Below, one piece after another: positions 8,168 to 17,556 of a stretch of DNA of 64,000 nucleotides (the first letter of the stretch is position 1; each line of letters opens with the position of its first letter). The position numbers and the translations under genes are program-made. The stretch is taken from positions 124,001-188,000 of the forward strand of contig NZ_JANUSD010000008.1 of assembly GCF_024793945.1 (NCBI RefSeq). The letters run 5' to 3'. The DNA is from Emticicia fluvialis (GTDB taxonomy: Bacteria > Bacteroidota > Bacteroidia > Cytophagales > Spirosomataceae). The notes below the pieces were generated by a model. That model saw nothing but the letters and a program-made list of their open reading frames with translations. It made no database searches and was not told where the DNA came from.

Positions 8168-8317
8168 TGTTATAAATGTTGAATATTGTGCCTACTCTAT
8201 AAACGGTTTTCAGCATACCCGTAAACTCTATATGTGCACCTAATAAAGAATCATAATTAAATGGCCATTAAGACTGTTCGATTCATCAGCATGAACAAGG
8301 CTATTCTGACAGAATTG

Positions 8318-10729
8318 TTATTTGGAGGTCCGATATGTTTCTTGACTGTTGCTTTTCGGAGCGCGTCTTTTGTTATAATCCATACCTCTGCTTATTGAAT
8401 GAACTAATGTCAATGTTACTTTCCGGGAGTTCCAGCGGTTCAGGCTAAATGTTTCCTGCTCGTCGGTATTTATTCTGACCCGCTCCCAATTAAAGTAAAA
8501 AGGGTCTTCAATGGACAGTTTGACGTAGGTTCGCTCTTTAAATGTTTTACTAATGCCCAATGATAAATCGTTGCGCCTCAAAATCATTGTTTGGCCTGTT
8601 GTGTTGGGGCTTATGTACATGCCGTTAAACTCCAGATTATAGCCTTTAGGCAAAGATAGGGCGCCTGAAATATTAATAAGTATCGAGAACGCTGACTGCC
8701 GTAAAAGCATCCCATTTCCTATTGGCCCTTTAAATTGATTATAGCTTAAACCAGCGTAAGTATTTATTGATAAAATCTTATAATTGACAGGAATACTGAG
8801 GGTCAATTCAAGATTTGAACGTTGCGACAGGTTTTCGGTAGTAGAAACAAATGACGAGTTGTCCGGATTCTGATAGGCTATTGATGTGAAAACATTGTTG
8901 TATTTTTCGTAAGCCAGTGTCAGCGAGTAATTGTTTTTATAGATATACTTGCTTTCTACTCTGTTTACAAATTCAGGCTTCAAAAACGGATTGCCTACCG
9001 AATATGCATAAGCATTGAGATAGTTTGGAACGGGACTTAACTGATGATATTTAGGCCTGGATATTCGTCTTGAATACGAAAAATTCAGGACATTGTTTTC
9101 CGCAGAATCTAAAGCATATTTAACAAATAAGCTTGGAAAAAAACTGTTGTACTTCAAGACGTACGATGTTTTATAGAAGGCATTTGACCTGCTGCTTTCA
9201 AACCTTAGCCCTCCCATCAGTTCCCATCTTTTGTATTTGGGCAAGTGTTTGTTAAAATAGGCAGCATACACTTCTTCCTGGTAGTCAAACTTTCCTCCAA
9301 AAATATTATCTCCCAGATTACTTACTAATTTCTGATAATTTAAATCATAAATAGTATTTACATTGCTGAATTTTCCACCGTACTCAAGGTAACTGCCGTT
9401 GCTTTTGTTTTTAAGAATGTCCATCTGCAATGTAAATATCTTTGAATTATTACTGGTTTTATAGATAAGATTATCCAGGGTATCCTTAGTGGATTTTGTT
9501 ACCGAATAGTTATCAAAATTTCCTTTATCTGCTGAAAACCAGTAGTTGGCCTTTACATCTACATTGCTACCCAGGCTGTCGAGCCTTTTCAGATAAAAAG
9601 CGCCCAGATTATCTTCATTAGTATGGATACTCTTTTTGTTTTTTCCGAATGAGTCTCCACCTGCAGTGCTGATTAATGTATTGTTTATGTCTGTATTACT
9701 TTTATTAAAATTTTTGAAACCAGACCACACAGCCCCTATTTCCTGATTGTTACGAAGGGTATTGAAATAATCCAACTGATATGATACCAGCCTGTCAGTT
9801 CTTAGCTCTTCTGTATTCTGAAATATCCGGTTATTATTCGATTTGAATTTTCTTTCTATTTCATACACATCTAATTTGGGGTCATTTATAAGGGTAATAT
9901 TGGCTTCTATGATGGTGTTCTTTCTCTTATGAGAAATTTGAGGACTATACACACCTGTATGCACACCTGAATAACCATAAGAAGCAAAATTGGTAATTTT
10001 GGTGCCCTGCTGATTATTTCTTTTAGGTACTATACGAATGATGGCCGCGGTACCTTCAGCGTCATATTTTGCTGATGGGTTTGTCATAATCTCCAGTGAT
10101 GATATATTTTCTGATAAATGTGTTTTCAAAAAGGCATTAAGTGCTTCGCCACTTAATTTCATGGTTCTGCCATTAATCAGGAATGTAATATTAGCGTTCC
10201 CGTTGATACTCACAGTCCCTTTAGAGTCTATCACAACGCCTGGTGCAAGTTTTAAAATGTTGTCCAGGCTTTTACCTTTAGCCAGATAATTACCTTCTAC
10301 GTTGATAATTACTTTGTCCAGTTCATGTTGAATCAATGGTTTTTTGGCTTTTATCGAAATTTCGCCTAGCATTGTTGCGGTTTCTGAAATAATGAAATCC
10401 TTGATTTCATGGCTACTTTTCGTTTCTGATAGTGCTATTAACCCTGTAAAAGTTTGGTTTGTATCGCTAAACTGTCTGAATCCCAATATGTAATCGCCGT
10501 ATTCAGATAAATAAATGTTGAATTTACCAGTAGAATCTGTGTATTGTCCTCGTAATACTGATACGGTGTCAGGCATTTTATAAACAAAAATTTCAATGCT
10601 TGAGAGACTTTTTCCATGCTCGTTTGTTACATTTCCAGAAATGAAAATCTTCTTTGTTTGAGCAAAGACATCTCCGGAACTCATTAGCAAAGAGATTAGA
10701 AAAAGAAAAAATACTTTCAGATGCATCAT
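8318..10729 (-). CDS. TonB-dependent-receptor-like outer-membrane beta-barrel protein
   Basis: 803 residues. A signal peptide (HLKVFFLFLISLLMSSGDVFA) is followed by a carboxypeptidase-regulatory-like domain (~28-105, ISGNVTNEHGKSLSSIEIFV), a plug-like domain with LDNILKLAPGVVIDSKG and FLINGRTMKLSGEALNAFL (~155-205), then a long barrel with DRLVSYQLDYFNTLRNN and the common YSRRISRPKYHQLSP segment. This is the Bacteroidota family of TonB receptors with an OMP_b-brl_3-type barrel. It lies 150 bp upstream of the precursor on the same strand, so it may take up or recognise the RiPP, or be unrelated. ATG codons at 10729 and 10726 both fit the signal peptide. Confidence 0.85.
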   Translation of the reverse strand: MMHLKVFFLFLISLLMSSGDVFAQTKKIFISGNVTNEHGKSLSSIEIFVYKMPDTVSVLRGQYTDSTGKFNIYLSEYGDYILGFRQFSDTNQTFTGLIALSETKSSHEIKDFIISETATMLGEISIKAKKPLIQHELDKVIINVEGNYLAKGKSLDNILKLAPGVVIDSKGTVSINGNANITFLINGRTMKLSGEALNAFLKTHLSENISSLEIMTNPSAKYDAEGTAAIIRIVPKRNNQQGTKITNFASYGYSGVHTGVYSPQISHKRKNTIIEANITLINDPKLDVYEIERKFKSNNNRIFQNTEELRTDRLVSYQLDYFNTLRNNQEIGAVWSGFKNFNKSNTDINNTLISTAGGDSFGKNKKSIHTNEDNLGAFYLKRLDSLGSNVDVKANYWFSADKGNFDNYSVTKSTKDTLDNLIYKTSNNSKIFTLQMDILKNKSNGSYLEYGGKFSNVNTIYDLNYQKLVSNLGDNIFGGKFDYQEEVYAAYFNKHLPKYKRWELMGGLRFESSRSNAFYKTSYVLKYNSFFPSLFVKYALDSAENNVLNFSYSRRISRPKYHQLSPVPNYLNAYAYSVGNPFLKPEFVNRVESKYIYKNNYSLTLAYEKYNNVFTSIAYQNPDNSSFVSTTENLSQRSNLELTLSIPVNYKILSINTYAGLSYNQFKGPIGNGMLLRQSAFSILINISGALSLPKGYNLEFNGMYISPNTTGQTMILRRNDLSLGISKTFKERTYVKLSIEDPFYFNWERVRINTDEQETFSLNRWNSRKVTLTLVHSISRGMDYNKRRAPKSNSQETYRTSK

Positions 10730-11426
10730 CGTTAAATTTTATCAATACGGGCCCTTGTAAGCCGCATTTTCATGATTGAATACTCCACTTTAAAATGATC
10801 CAAACATTGCTACTGGTCGTTACACTTATGTGTTTGTCTGAAAAATATAATGTAATATTGTAAAAATTATATTTTAGAAAAGACATAGTATTTCCATAAC
10901 AATGACTTCATTTAAAATTTTGTCATCGCCATTAAATGATTTTTTAATGGAGTTAGGTTTAAATCAATAATTCTTCTGCCTATAGCAAAAGAGCAAATTA
11001 AATTTTTAATACTGAATGGTTTCCATTCAGGACTTGCGTTTGATTGTTATAGATACAGTTTGCAAATAGATAACATACCATCACGGCATTGGTATGCAGA
11101 GGTAAAAAAACACTAGGGAGATTTTAGTACCAGCATTTAATTAGTAAATGAATCAGACCCTTCTGGCTATTAAAGAGATTATGAATTATTTACTTGTGCT
11201 AATGTATAAATTAAATATTACACTACAAGAACTTTGCCTTATTTTTCGGTGTAAAGTTATTTAACGGTACCTGTCTTGAATTGAGTTTAATCGAGTAGCA
11301 GGGATTGTCCTCTGATAACTGAATTAAAGAGTTCGTCAACAAATAGAGGTGCCCAAAAAAGTTATTTATTAGAGAAGTTTATAGAAGTTGATTTCTAACC
11401 AATTGTCCTATGCGTCATACGCAGAA
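10730..11426. other. about 700 bp without a recognisable gene
   Basis: AT-rich DNA between the outer-membrane receptor and the integrase remnant. I see no coding frame with recognisable protein features, no tRNA and no clear hairpin. The left ~150 bp must hold the receptor's promoter. The rest is probably decayed mobile-element DNA, given the integrase remnant that follows. Confidence 0.5.
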
Positions 11427-11913
11427 TTATTTTCATGCAAATTATGTGATGTAAGAATAAATTTTGCTTATATGGCTTACTTGGAAAAAAAGCGGTATTA
11501 AGAATGGACGTATCAAATATCGTCGCCGGAAAACAGCAAAAATATATGATATAAATATAACTCCTTCGCTGGAAAAAATACTAACAAACTATATTGAACA
11601 AAATGCTGATTCAAAATTTGTATTTCCAATTTTAAAGAGAGAGGAAGCTGCTTTTCGAGACAAGGAAATTCAATGGTCAAGGAGAAGGTACAACAAAAAA
11701 CTAAAGACACTTGCAACTTTGTGTGGGATTGATTCAAATCTAACAAGCTATGTTAGCCGTCACTCATTTGCCACACAAGTAATGCTTCTTGATATTCCTT
11801 TAACAGCTATCAGCTCAATGCTTGGGCATTCAAGCATAAAAACCACCGAGATATATTTGAAAGGATTACCAGTAAATATATTGGATGATTATAATGATAG
11901 GCTTTTAGGGTAA
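11427..11913 (+). pseudogene. decayed tyrosine recombinase (catalytic C-terminus only)
   Basis: The open part (TTG 11464 to stop 11913, ~149 residues) is the C-terminal catalytic half of a Bacteroides-type integrase: NGRIKYRRRKT, then SRHSFATQ (HxxR-type box), MLGHSSIKTTEIYLKG with the His and the nucleophile Tyr. In another frame just upstream (from ~11427) FSCKLCDVRINFAYMAYL looks like the preceding strand that normally carries the first catalytic Arg (R-G-x-x-F), here altered, and it joins the open part only through a frameshift near 11475. The arm-binding and core-binding domains are missing. It is not functional and marks an old integrated element. Confidence 0.75.
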
Positions 11914-12199
11914 AAGCAATATTTATTTTTGCTAGTAGATGGATAGGAGTGTACAGAGTAAACCTGATTATTGGGTTATTCAGAAGAGTGCTTTTCCAAT
12001 TTTCTTTATATTTTTTACTGTTCTTAATTCAGATGATTCTTTTTATTTATATTTGCCAATGTCCCGTAGAAAAAATTGAAGAAAGCGCGATTAAGATTTT
12101 GAGTATAGTATAATTGATTATAATTTTTTTTTACTTGCATCTCCTAACTTTATTGCATTTAGAATTTAAGCAAGTACCAGCTGATTTAAAAAAAGATAA

Positions 12200-12400
12200 A
12201 TGATGTCGACTAAATTTTTTACAAACGAAAATACACTTCTTACTAAAATAGAGGGCATATTCAAACATCGAAATATCTATTTCTTTGATGCACTAGTAGG
12301 ATACTTCAGAGCATCAGGATATTTCCGCATTCGTCCTTTTGTAGAAAAAGCAAATGAAATACGCATTCTGGTAGGTATACGCATGATAGTAGTTCAGTGA
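12200..12400 (+). pseudogene. N-terminal stub of a PLD/SNF2-type helicase
   Basis: 66 residues, starting ATG 12200. The text LLTKIEGIFKHRNIYFFDAL followed by VGYFRASGYFRIRPFVE and RILVGI closely resembles the start of large helicase proteins with a phospholipase-D-like domain that are common in restriction and defence loci. Similarity stops abruptly at about 12375 and a stop codon follows; the ~900 or more residues of the full protein are absent. This is a deletion remnant, not a small gene. Confidence 0.6.
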
Positions 12401-12680
12401 TATTAAGAATATGCTGAAAGTGAGTAAATATACCATATTTGTCATTTATCAAGTATAAAATCTCAACTATATATATATATATTCGTACTAAGGTATACTC
12501 GCTTTGTATAGGGGAACAGCAAATGAGTAATTATCTTTTTATTGTTAAAGTTATGAGCCTTGGAAGAGATTTAAGGATCACTTTTCAGTTTTATCCAGAT
12601 CAAATTAAATACACTATAAAATTCGGTTTACAAAAAAAGAACTTACAAGGAAACCTCATAATTGCTTAATTATCAGTCTG

Positions 12681-12725
12681 GTAGTTGAGAGATTTGAACC
12701 CAGACCCTCAGCTTGTAAGGTTCTG
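12681..12725 (-). other. degraded tRNA-like fragment
   Basis: Read on the minus strand, the sequence has a CTTACAA anticodon-like loop (anticodon UAC, Val), a GGGTTCAAATC T-loop-like segment and ends with ACTACCA. The T-stem pairs poorly (three of five) and the 5' half is not present. It may be a relic of a tRNA targeted by an earlier element; the evidence is weak. Confidence 0.25.
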
Positions 12726-12807
12726 AATTTTTAAAAAAAAAGATTAGTCACTAAGAACGTCTCGCCATGTCCATGGAACACGTATCATTCAAATAAGATT
12801 TAGCAGA

Positions 12808-12835
12808 CAATCTTTTTAAAATTTTAAAAAGATTG
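12808..12835. repeat. 28-bp perfect palindrome
   Basis: CAATCTTTTTAAAA is followed directly by its exact reverse complement. It lies ~180 bp beyond the integrase stop codon. It could act as a bidirectional transcription terminator for the integrase transcript, or be an operator or recombination-related site. There is no spacer, so as RNA the loop would open at the central A/T pairs. Confidence 0.7.
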
Positions 12836-13016
12836 CACGAACTTTAAATACTTATAGACGTGGATGTTGTTATCCCGAGAAAGAGAAAGGATGGACTGGA
12901 AGTAAAGTTTTGAAAGTCTATCAGCGATTTTTAAAGTTAAATTGAATCAACGAATATTATACCTGGAGCATCTTCCCAAATTTCTTATCGACAGGAATTT
13001 TAGATAGGTATAGACC

Positions 13017-14231
13017 CTAAGCACCAATAACAGAATCCAAAGCATCATCTTCATTTTGGTGGATAAAGTTCGCCTGATACCCGATTGTGGTTCTTAAATC
13101 TGTGTGACGATATAATTTTTGTAGAATTTTTATATCAATTTTTCCACCTGAAATATTGCCAAAAGTATGTCGGGAAATATGCATTGTTAATGGCTTTGTC
13201 AATCCAATTTCTTTTGCGATCTTTTCTAAAGATTCATTGATATTTTTATCTGCATAAGATGTTTTCCTTTGAACATGATAGCTGTCGTTTAGGTCATTCA
13301 ACACTTTCAACTCTGGGAAAATTAAATCGTTTTTGTACTCATGATTGCGGTATTGGTCCAGAATTTTGAAAACTTTTTCCGGAACCTTTAAAGAACCAGG
13401 TTTCAAGTTTTTATCCATTGAGTAGAAAAGACGGTCATTTTGAAAGTCTGTCCATTTGATTTGCAGTAAATCGCCAAGTCTGATACCCGCGAAATAAAAA
13501 GAGAATAACCACAAATTTCTGGCATGATTTAGGTTTGGCTTACTACTAAGGTCTAAGTTTTCTATCAGCTTTACTTCTTCGGAGGTAAGCCCAATTTTTA
13601 GAGAGTCTGGTATTTTAATTTGTATTTTATTTTTACCGAATGGATAATTCGTTTTATCAATAATTCCACTTGCAATAGCTTGATTAAAGATTGTCCGTAT
13701 AATCATCAGGTTGTTAACTATTGACCTTTCTTTTAGCTTAGACTCACCTTTTAAATAGGCTCTATATCTTTTTAGTAATGGAACTGTAATTTCATCAAAA
13801 GTAATATCTTTTTCTTTCAGGAATTTCTTAAAGCTGTTTATTCTGGATTGTTCAGGCATTTCACGATTGTATTTACCCGCTTTCTTCATATTGGCAATAA
13901 ATTCATTCGCCTGGTCAAAGAAAGATTTCCCTCCTGATGGTTTTAAATTTTGTTTTATATCATTTAGGGTTACGGTTTCTGACTTGTTTTGCAGGTCTAA
14001 AAGAACATCACTTGCTTCGGCTTTTTTCTGTTGAATCAAATTATTCAAGCGTACCGAATTGGGATGCGATTTCCGTACCTTTTGGCCGACTATGTCCCAA
14101 TCTTTTTCGAGTATATTATATCCTAAGTAAATAAAAGTTGTCTTACGATCTGTTGTTATTCGTATCGTAAGAGGATAGGTGTCATCAATGTTTTTCTTTT
14201 TGCGAAGAACAGCTTTTATAGACGATGCCAT
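13017..14231 (-). CDS. site-specific tyrosine recombinase (integrase)
   Basis: 404 residues, the normal length for Bacteroidota element integrases, so probably functional. An N-terminal arm-type DNA-binding region (1-90, TIRITTDRKTTFIYLGYNIL) is followed by a SAM-like core-binding domain (~105-200). The catalytic domain has Arg251 (AGIRLGD), His351-x-x-Arg354 (MHISRHTF), His376 (LYRHTD) and nucleophile Tyr385 (TIGYQ). Its start codon lies ~170 bp from the tRNA-Met 3' fragment at 14404, as expected for an element that integrates into that tRNA gene. Confidence 0.9.
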   Translation of the reverse strand: MASSIKAVLRKKKNIDDTYPLTIRITTDRKTTFIYLGYNILEKDWDIVGQKVRKSHPNSVRLNNLIQQKKAEASDVLLDLQNKSETVTLNDIKQNLKPSGGKSFFDQANEFIANMKKAGKYNREMPEQSRINSFKKFLKEKDITFDEITVPLLKRYRAYLKGESKLKERSIVNNLMIIRTIFNQAIASGIIDKTNYPFGKNKIQIKIPDSLKIGLTSEEVKLIENLDLSSKPNLNHARNLWLFSFYFAGIRLGDLLQIKWTDFQNDRLFYSMDKNLKPGSLKVPEKVFKILDQYRNHEYKNDLIFPELKVLNDLNDSYHVQRKTSYADKNINESLEKIAKEIGLTKPLTMHISRHTFGNISGGKIDIKILQKLYRHTDLRTTIGYQANFIHQNEDDALDSVIGA

Positions 14232-14403
14232 AGAGAAAATTATTGTCTTTATTTTTGCGTTGAAACAAAGATAATAAAAATTTGGTACAACATAGGTACA
14301 ACATTTTGTGTTTTTCCTTAAATTCTATAAGATTTTAAATTTTGTAAATGGCTAATAATAAGATATTTATAATACAATAGAAACCAATAAAGACCGATTG
14401 TTT

Positions 14404-14452
14404 TTGGGCTCATAACCCAAAGGTCACAGGTTCGAGTCCTGTTCCCGCTACA
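14404..14452 (+). tRNA. tRNA-Met(CAT) 3' half (attachment-site remnant, 5' half missing)
   Basis: A perfect 5-bp anticodon stem (TTGGG/CCCAA) encloses CTCATAA, anticodon CAU; then variable AGGTC, a perfect 5-bp T-stem with TTCGAGT loop, acceptor strand TCCCGCT and A-C-A. The 75 bp upstream contain no D-arm and no AGCGGGA acceptor partner, so it cannot be a complete tRNA gene. This is the typical relic left at the distal end when an element integrates into a tRNA 3' end; an intact copy should lie to the left, outside the window. Confidence 0.8.
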
Positions 14453-14462
14453 AAAAAGAAAG

Positions 14463-14501
14463 CCCTGATTAGCAAAATTATTAGCTGGTCAGGGTTTTTT
14501 T
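14463..14501 (+). terminator. intrinsic terminator after the tRNA-Met fragment
   Basis: CCCTGATTAGC pairs with GCTGGTCAGGG (11 bp with two G-U pairs) and is followed by seven T residues. It is the natural terminator of the original tRNA gene, which supports reading the DNA to its right as the original chromosomal flank. Confidence 0.8.
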
Positions 14502-14644
14502 AGTTTTATTTGTTTTGACTATTAGCTAATATATTCTGACTAAAAAAGATTTCGATAGGCCACATCCATTTGGTATAAAACCAACAACCTATTAAATCTT
14601 CTTGTAGACTAGAAAAAATCACAACCCAATAATAAGTATTCTGA

Positions 14645-16417
14645 ATGAAAAAGGCCTTTCAAGTTAATCTTGAAGGTGTTTTGGATGTTCTGTCCAATCA
14701 CCTCTATAGTAGTGAACACGTATTTATCCGTGAACTTCTGCAAAATGCTACCGATGCCATCACAGCAAGAAAATTTAAAGAATTTGACAGTACGCCGTCT
14801 ATTCATGTTGAATTATATGAGCATGAAAATCATTACGAATTGATTTTCGAAGACAATGGTATTGGATTAACACTAGATGAAGTCAATAATTTTTTGTCAA
14901 GTATTGGGTCTAGTACCAAGCGAGGCTATTTTACCGAAAGCCGCGATACATTCATTGGCCAGTTTGGAATAGGGCTTTTGTCTTGCTTTATGGTTTCTGA
15001 AAACATTGTTATAATTACAAAATCAGAGGGAAATAAACCAATAAAGTGGGTAGGTAGAATAGATGGAACTTATGAAGTGTCAGAGTTGGATATCGAAATG
15101 GAAATTGGTACAAAGGTATTTTTATCGGCAAAAAAAGGATATGAATACTTATTTACAGAGCACGAAATTTCTTCTTTATTAAAAAAGTATGGTGAGATTC
15201 TACCATTCCCTATTTATTTTAAAAGTAACGAATCATCTTCAGAACTGGTCAATCGTATTCAACCAGTTTGGGAAACTAAATATAGCAATTCAGGCACTAA
15301 AAGAGCAGCTTATATAGAGTATGGAAGGGAGACCTTTCACCTTAAATTCAAAGAATACGTTGAAATCAATCTACCTAATGTAAAAGGGATTATGTACTTA
15401 CTCCCGATGGCTGTTAGTCCGAGCAATCGTAACCGGCATAAGGTTTTTCTGAAAAATATGCTTTTATCAGATGAGATTGAGAGCATTCTACCACGATGGG
15501 CCTTTTTTTTCAAAGCCGTTTTAAATGTTACGAACCTCCGTCCTACAGCATCGAGAGAGAGTTTGTACGAAGATAAAAATCTGGAATCAACCCGATTTGA
15601 ATTAGGAAAAACTATCAAACGATATTTTAAAGATTTAGCACTTGAAAATCCGGATAAACTAGCCAGAATATTTGAAATTCATTCAGAGACCTTTAAAATG
15701 GTTGCTCTTGAAGACGATGAGTTTTTTGATTTAATCATTAATGAAATTTCATTTTCCACAAACAAGGGGCCAAGGAAATTGAACGATATTAAGGAAGATG
15801 TAATTAATTACATTCATGACTTAGATGAGTTCAGAAAAGTTTCACAAATTTCGCACTCAAAAGATATTACTATAATCAATTCGTTTTATGGGTATGATTA
15901 TGAACTGCTCATAAAACTTCAAAACAAGGGGTATGAAAAACCTATTATAAAAGTAGATATTGGTAGTTTTTTTAAATCATTTGGTAATCTGAATGCGTCA
16001 GAATCAGAAGAATGTGAGCTTTTGTTAGAAGTAGCAACCATTGCATTGGAAAAGTTCAGGTGTAAGCCTGATATTAAGCGTTTTTCACCTGCTGCATTGC
16101 CGTCGCTCTATTATATGTCAGAAAGTGTTGGTTTCCAACGAACCATAGACCAGGTTTCTTCTATCTCAGATAATCTTTGGGGAGGTATTTTAGATACATT
16201 TTCGCAAACATCATCCATAAATTTCTCAGTGATTTGCTTCAATTATGAGAATAAGCTTATCAAGAAACTAATTAAATCCACACACCGGGATGTTATTTAT
16301 TCAATTGTTGAATTAATTTATGTCAATTCTCTTTTGCTGGGTCATCACCCTCTCAACTCAAAAGAGGTAGAAGTTTTAAATAATAAATTATATGAATTAA
16401 TCGAAAAGACGGTTTAG
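14645..16417 (+). CDS. compact HSP90-family ATPase (HtpG-like)
   Basis: 590 residues. The N-terminal GHKL ATPase domain has all key motifs: Glu30-x3-Asn34-x2-Asp37 (FIRELLQNATDAI), EDNGIGL (70-75), the lid SIGSSTKRG, GQFGIG (105-110) and Gly155-Thr156. The middle domain continues to ~330 and retains LRPTASRESLYED, the segment with the ATPase-stimulating Arg. The C-terminal ~250 residues do not look like the HtpG dimerisation domain. It is AT-rich, starts 190 bp past an integration relic and is followed after 5 bp by a TPR-like gene. This is an HtpG paralogue with a dedicated partner; a role in stress or phage defence is inference. Confidence 0.85.
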   Translation: MKKAFQVNLEGVLDVLSNHLYSSEHVFIRELLQNATDAITARKFKEFDSTPSIHVELYEHENHYELIFEDNGIGLTLDEVNNFLSSIGSSTKRGYFTESRDTFIGQFGIGLLSCFMVSENIVIITKSEGNKPIKWVGRIDGTYEVSELDIEMEIGTKVFLSAKKGYEYLFTEHEISSLLKKYGEILPFPIYFKSNESSSELVNRIQPVWETKYSNSGTKRAAYIEYGRETFHLKFKEYVEINLPNVKGIMYLLPMAVSPSNRNRHKVFLKNMLLSDEIESILPRWAFFFKAVLNVTNLRPTASRESLYEDKNLESTRFELGKTIKRYFKDLALENPDKLARIFEIHSETFKMVALEDDEFFDLIINEISFSTNKGPRKLNDIKEDVINYIHDLDEFRKVSQISHSKDITIINSFYGYDYELLIKLQNKGYEKPIIKVDIGSFFKSFGNLNASESEECELLLEVATIALEKFRCKPDIKRFSPAALPSLYYMSESVGFQRTIDQVSSISDNLWGGILDTFSQTSSINFSVICFNYENKLIKKLIKSTHRDVIYSIVELIYVNSLLLGHHPLNSKEVEVLNNKLYELIEKTV

Positions 16418-16422
16418 AAATA

Positions 16423-17556
16423 ATGGCAGATTATCAACAAGAGATAGAAGACCTTTTTGAACAATATCGTTGGGCAAATACACCTTCAGAAAAGATTATT
16501 CCCATTGAAAAAGCAATAAAAATTGCCGATGCACATCATGATCTGAATAAACAGGCGTTAGCACGCATATATTATACAGACAACTTACAGAAAAGAGGCT
16601 TTTATAAAGAAGCTTTGATACAGAATATATGGTTGTTGGCTAAATTAGACCAGAATCAAGGTGTGGATAATCTCGTTTATCAAAATAGAAAAACAATCTT
16701 GTGGCTATATAAATCTACCATTAGGTCATTACCTGATTTTCCTGAAATTCCATTTTCGAAAATTGAAGAAGCTTTGACCGATATGGAACGTCGCTTTTTG
16801 GCCTATGACTCAGGAAACCAAAAAGCTGTATTAGATTTTAAGAGAAAAGTTTATAGTTCTTTAGGGTATCTAGAAAAAGCCAAAGAACTTTTTACTGAAT
16901 ATAGAAAATATGAGTACAGGGAACGTAGCAGAGAAAATTTGAGTGATTGTAAGGCATGTATGTATAGCGCTGATGTTTCGTTCCTGATTTCGATAGGAAA
17001 GCATGAAGAAGCGATTAAAGTATCTGAAATAATTTTCAAGAATAATTTATCGTGCGAAGCTGTTCCAAGAGCAACTTATGAAGCACTGTGTTTTTTATAT
17101 ACATCATTAAATGATGCCGAAAAAGCCAAAGAGAATTATATAAAAGCAATGAGGTTGGCTACAAAAAAAGAAGATCATAATTATATAGACGAGATTTATT
17201 ATTGGGCAAAATTCAAAAAGTTTTCAATTGGTTTAAAATACATCAATGCTATTTTTACTATGCAGGTCAGAGATAATCTGACACCAAAATCTATTCATAG
17301 TTTTTTATTGGCTTGCTATCATTTTTTTAACCAACTGAAAAAAAGTAGACCAAAGATTAAGACCATTGAACTTGCCTTTGGGCCCAATGAATATTTATAC
17401 GAACAAAGCGGTATTTACCAAATTGAAGAAGTGATATTGAAGCTAAAAGAGGAAGTTTTTAAATTGTCTGAAAAATTTGATGCCCGTAATGGAAACGATT
17501 ATTATTCTGTTCATCAATGGAATCGTTATGAGAAGTTTTTTGAAGTAACCGACTAA
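16423..17556 (+). CDS. TPR-like partner of the HSP90-family protein
   Basis: 377 residues, wholly alpha-helical in appearance, with helix pairs of about 34-40 residues: the stretch starting EKAIKIADAHHDLNKQALAR, then RGFYKEALIQNIWLLAKL, SLGYLEKAKELFTEYRKY, IGKHEEAIKVSEIIFKNN and NDAEKAKENYIKAMRLA. These resemble tetratricopeptide repeats, the fold used by co-chaperones to bind Hsp90. There is no signal peptide. It starts 5 bp after the HSP90-like stop, so the two are co-translated and their products probably interact. No catalytic domain is visible. Confidence 0.7.
   Translation: MADYQQEIEDLFEQYRWANTPSEKIIPIEKAIKIADAHHDLNKQALARIYYTDNLQKRGFYKEALIQNIWLLAKLDQNQGVDNLVYQNRKTILWLYKSTIRSLPDFPEIPFSKIEEALTDMERRFLAYDSGNQKAVLDFKRKVYSSLGYLEKAKELFTEYRKYEYRERSRENLSDCKACMYSADVSFLISIGKHEEAIKVSEIIFKNNLSCEAVPRATYEALCFLYTSLNDAEKAKENYIKAMRLATKKEDHNYIDEIYYWAKFKKFSIGLKYINAIFTMQVRDNLTPKSIHSFLLACYHFFNQLKKSRPKIKTIELAFGPNEYLYEQSGIYQIEEVILKLKEEVFKLSEKFDARNGNDYYSVHQWNRYEKFFEVTD

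Larger units (their letters stand above)
12401..13016. other. about 600 bp of degraded mobile-element DNA
   Basis: Between the helicase stub and the integrase stop there is no convincing gene. A 76-codon open frame at 12439-12669 has no recognisable features. The stretch contains a short TA tract near 12471-12484, a tRNA-like fragment (12681-12725) and a 28-bp perfect palindrome (12808-12835), both listed separately. Confidence 0.5.

Noticed and set aside
12439..12669. 76-codon open frame on the plus strand in the mobile-element graveyard
   Set aside because: No recognisable motif, low-complexity Ile/Tyr-rich start over a TA tract, and no neighbours to support it; likely chance.
12681..12725. 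Possible tRNA-Val on the minus strand
   Set aside because: Only the 3' part is tRNA-like and its T-stem is broken, so it is not called a tRNA gene; listed as a weak fragment.
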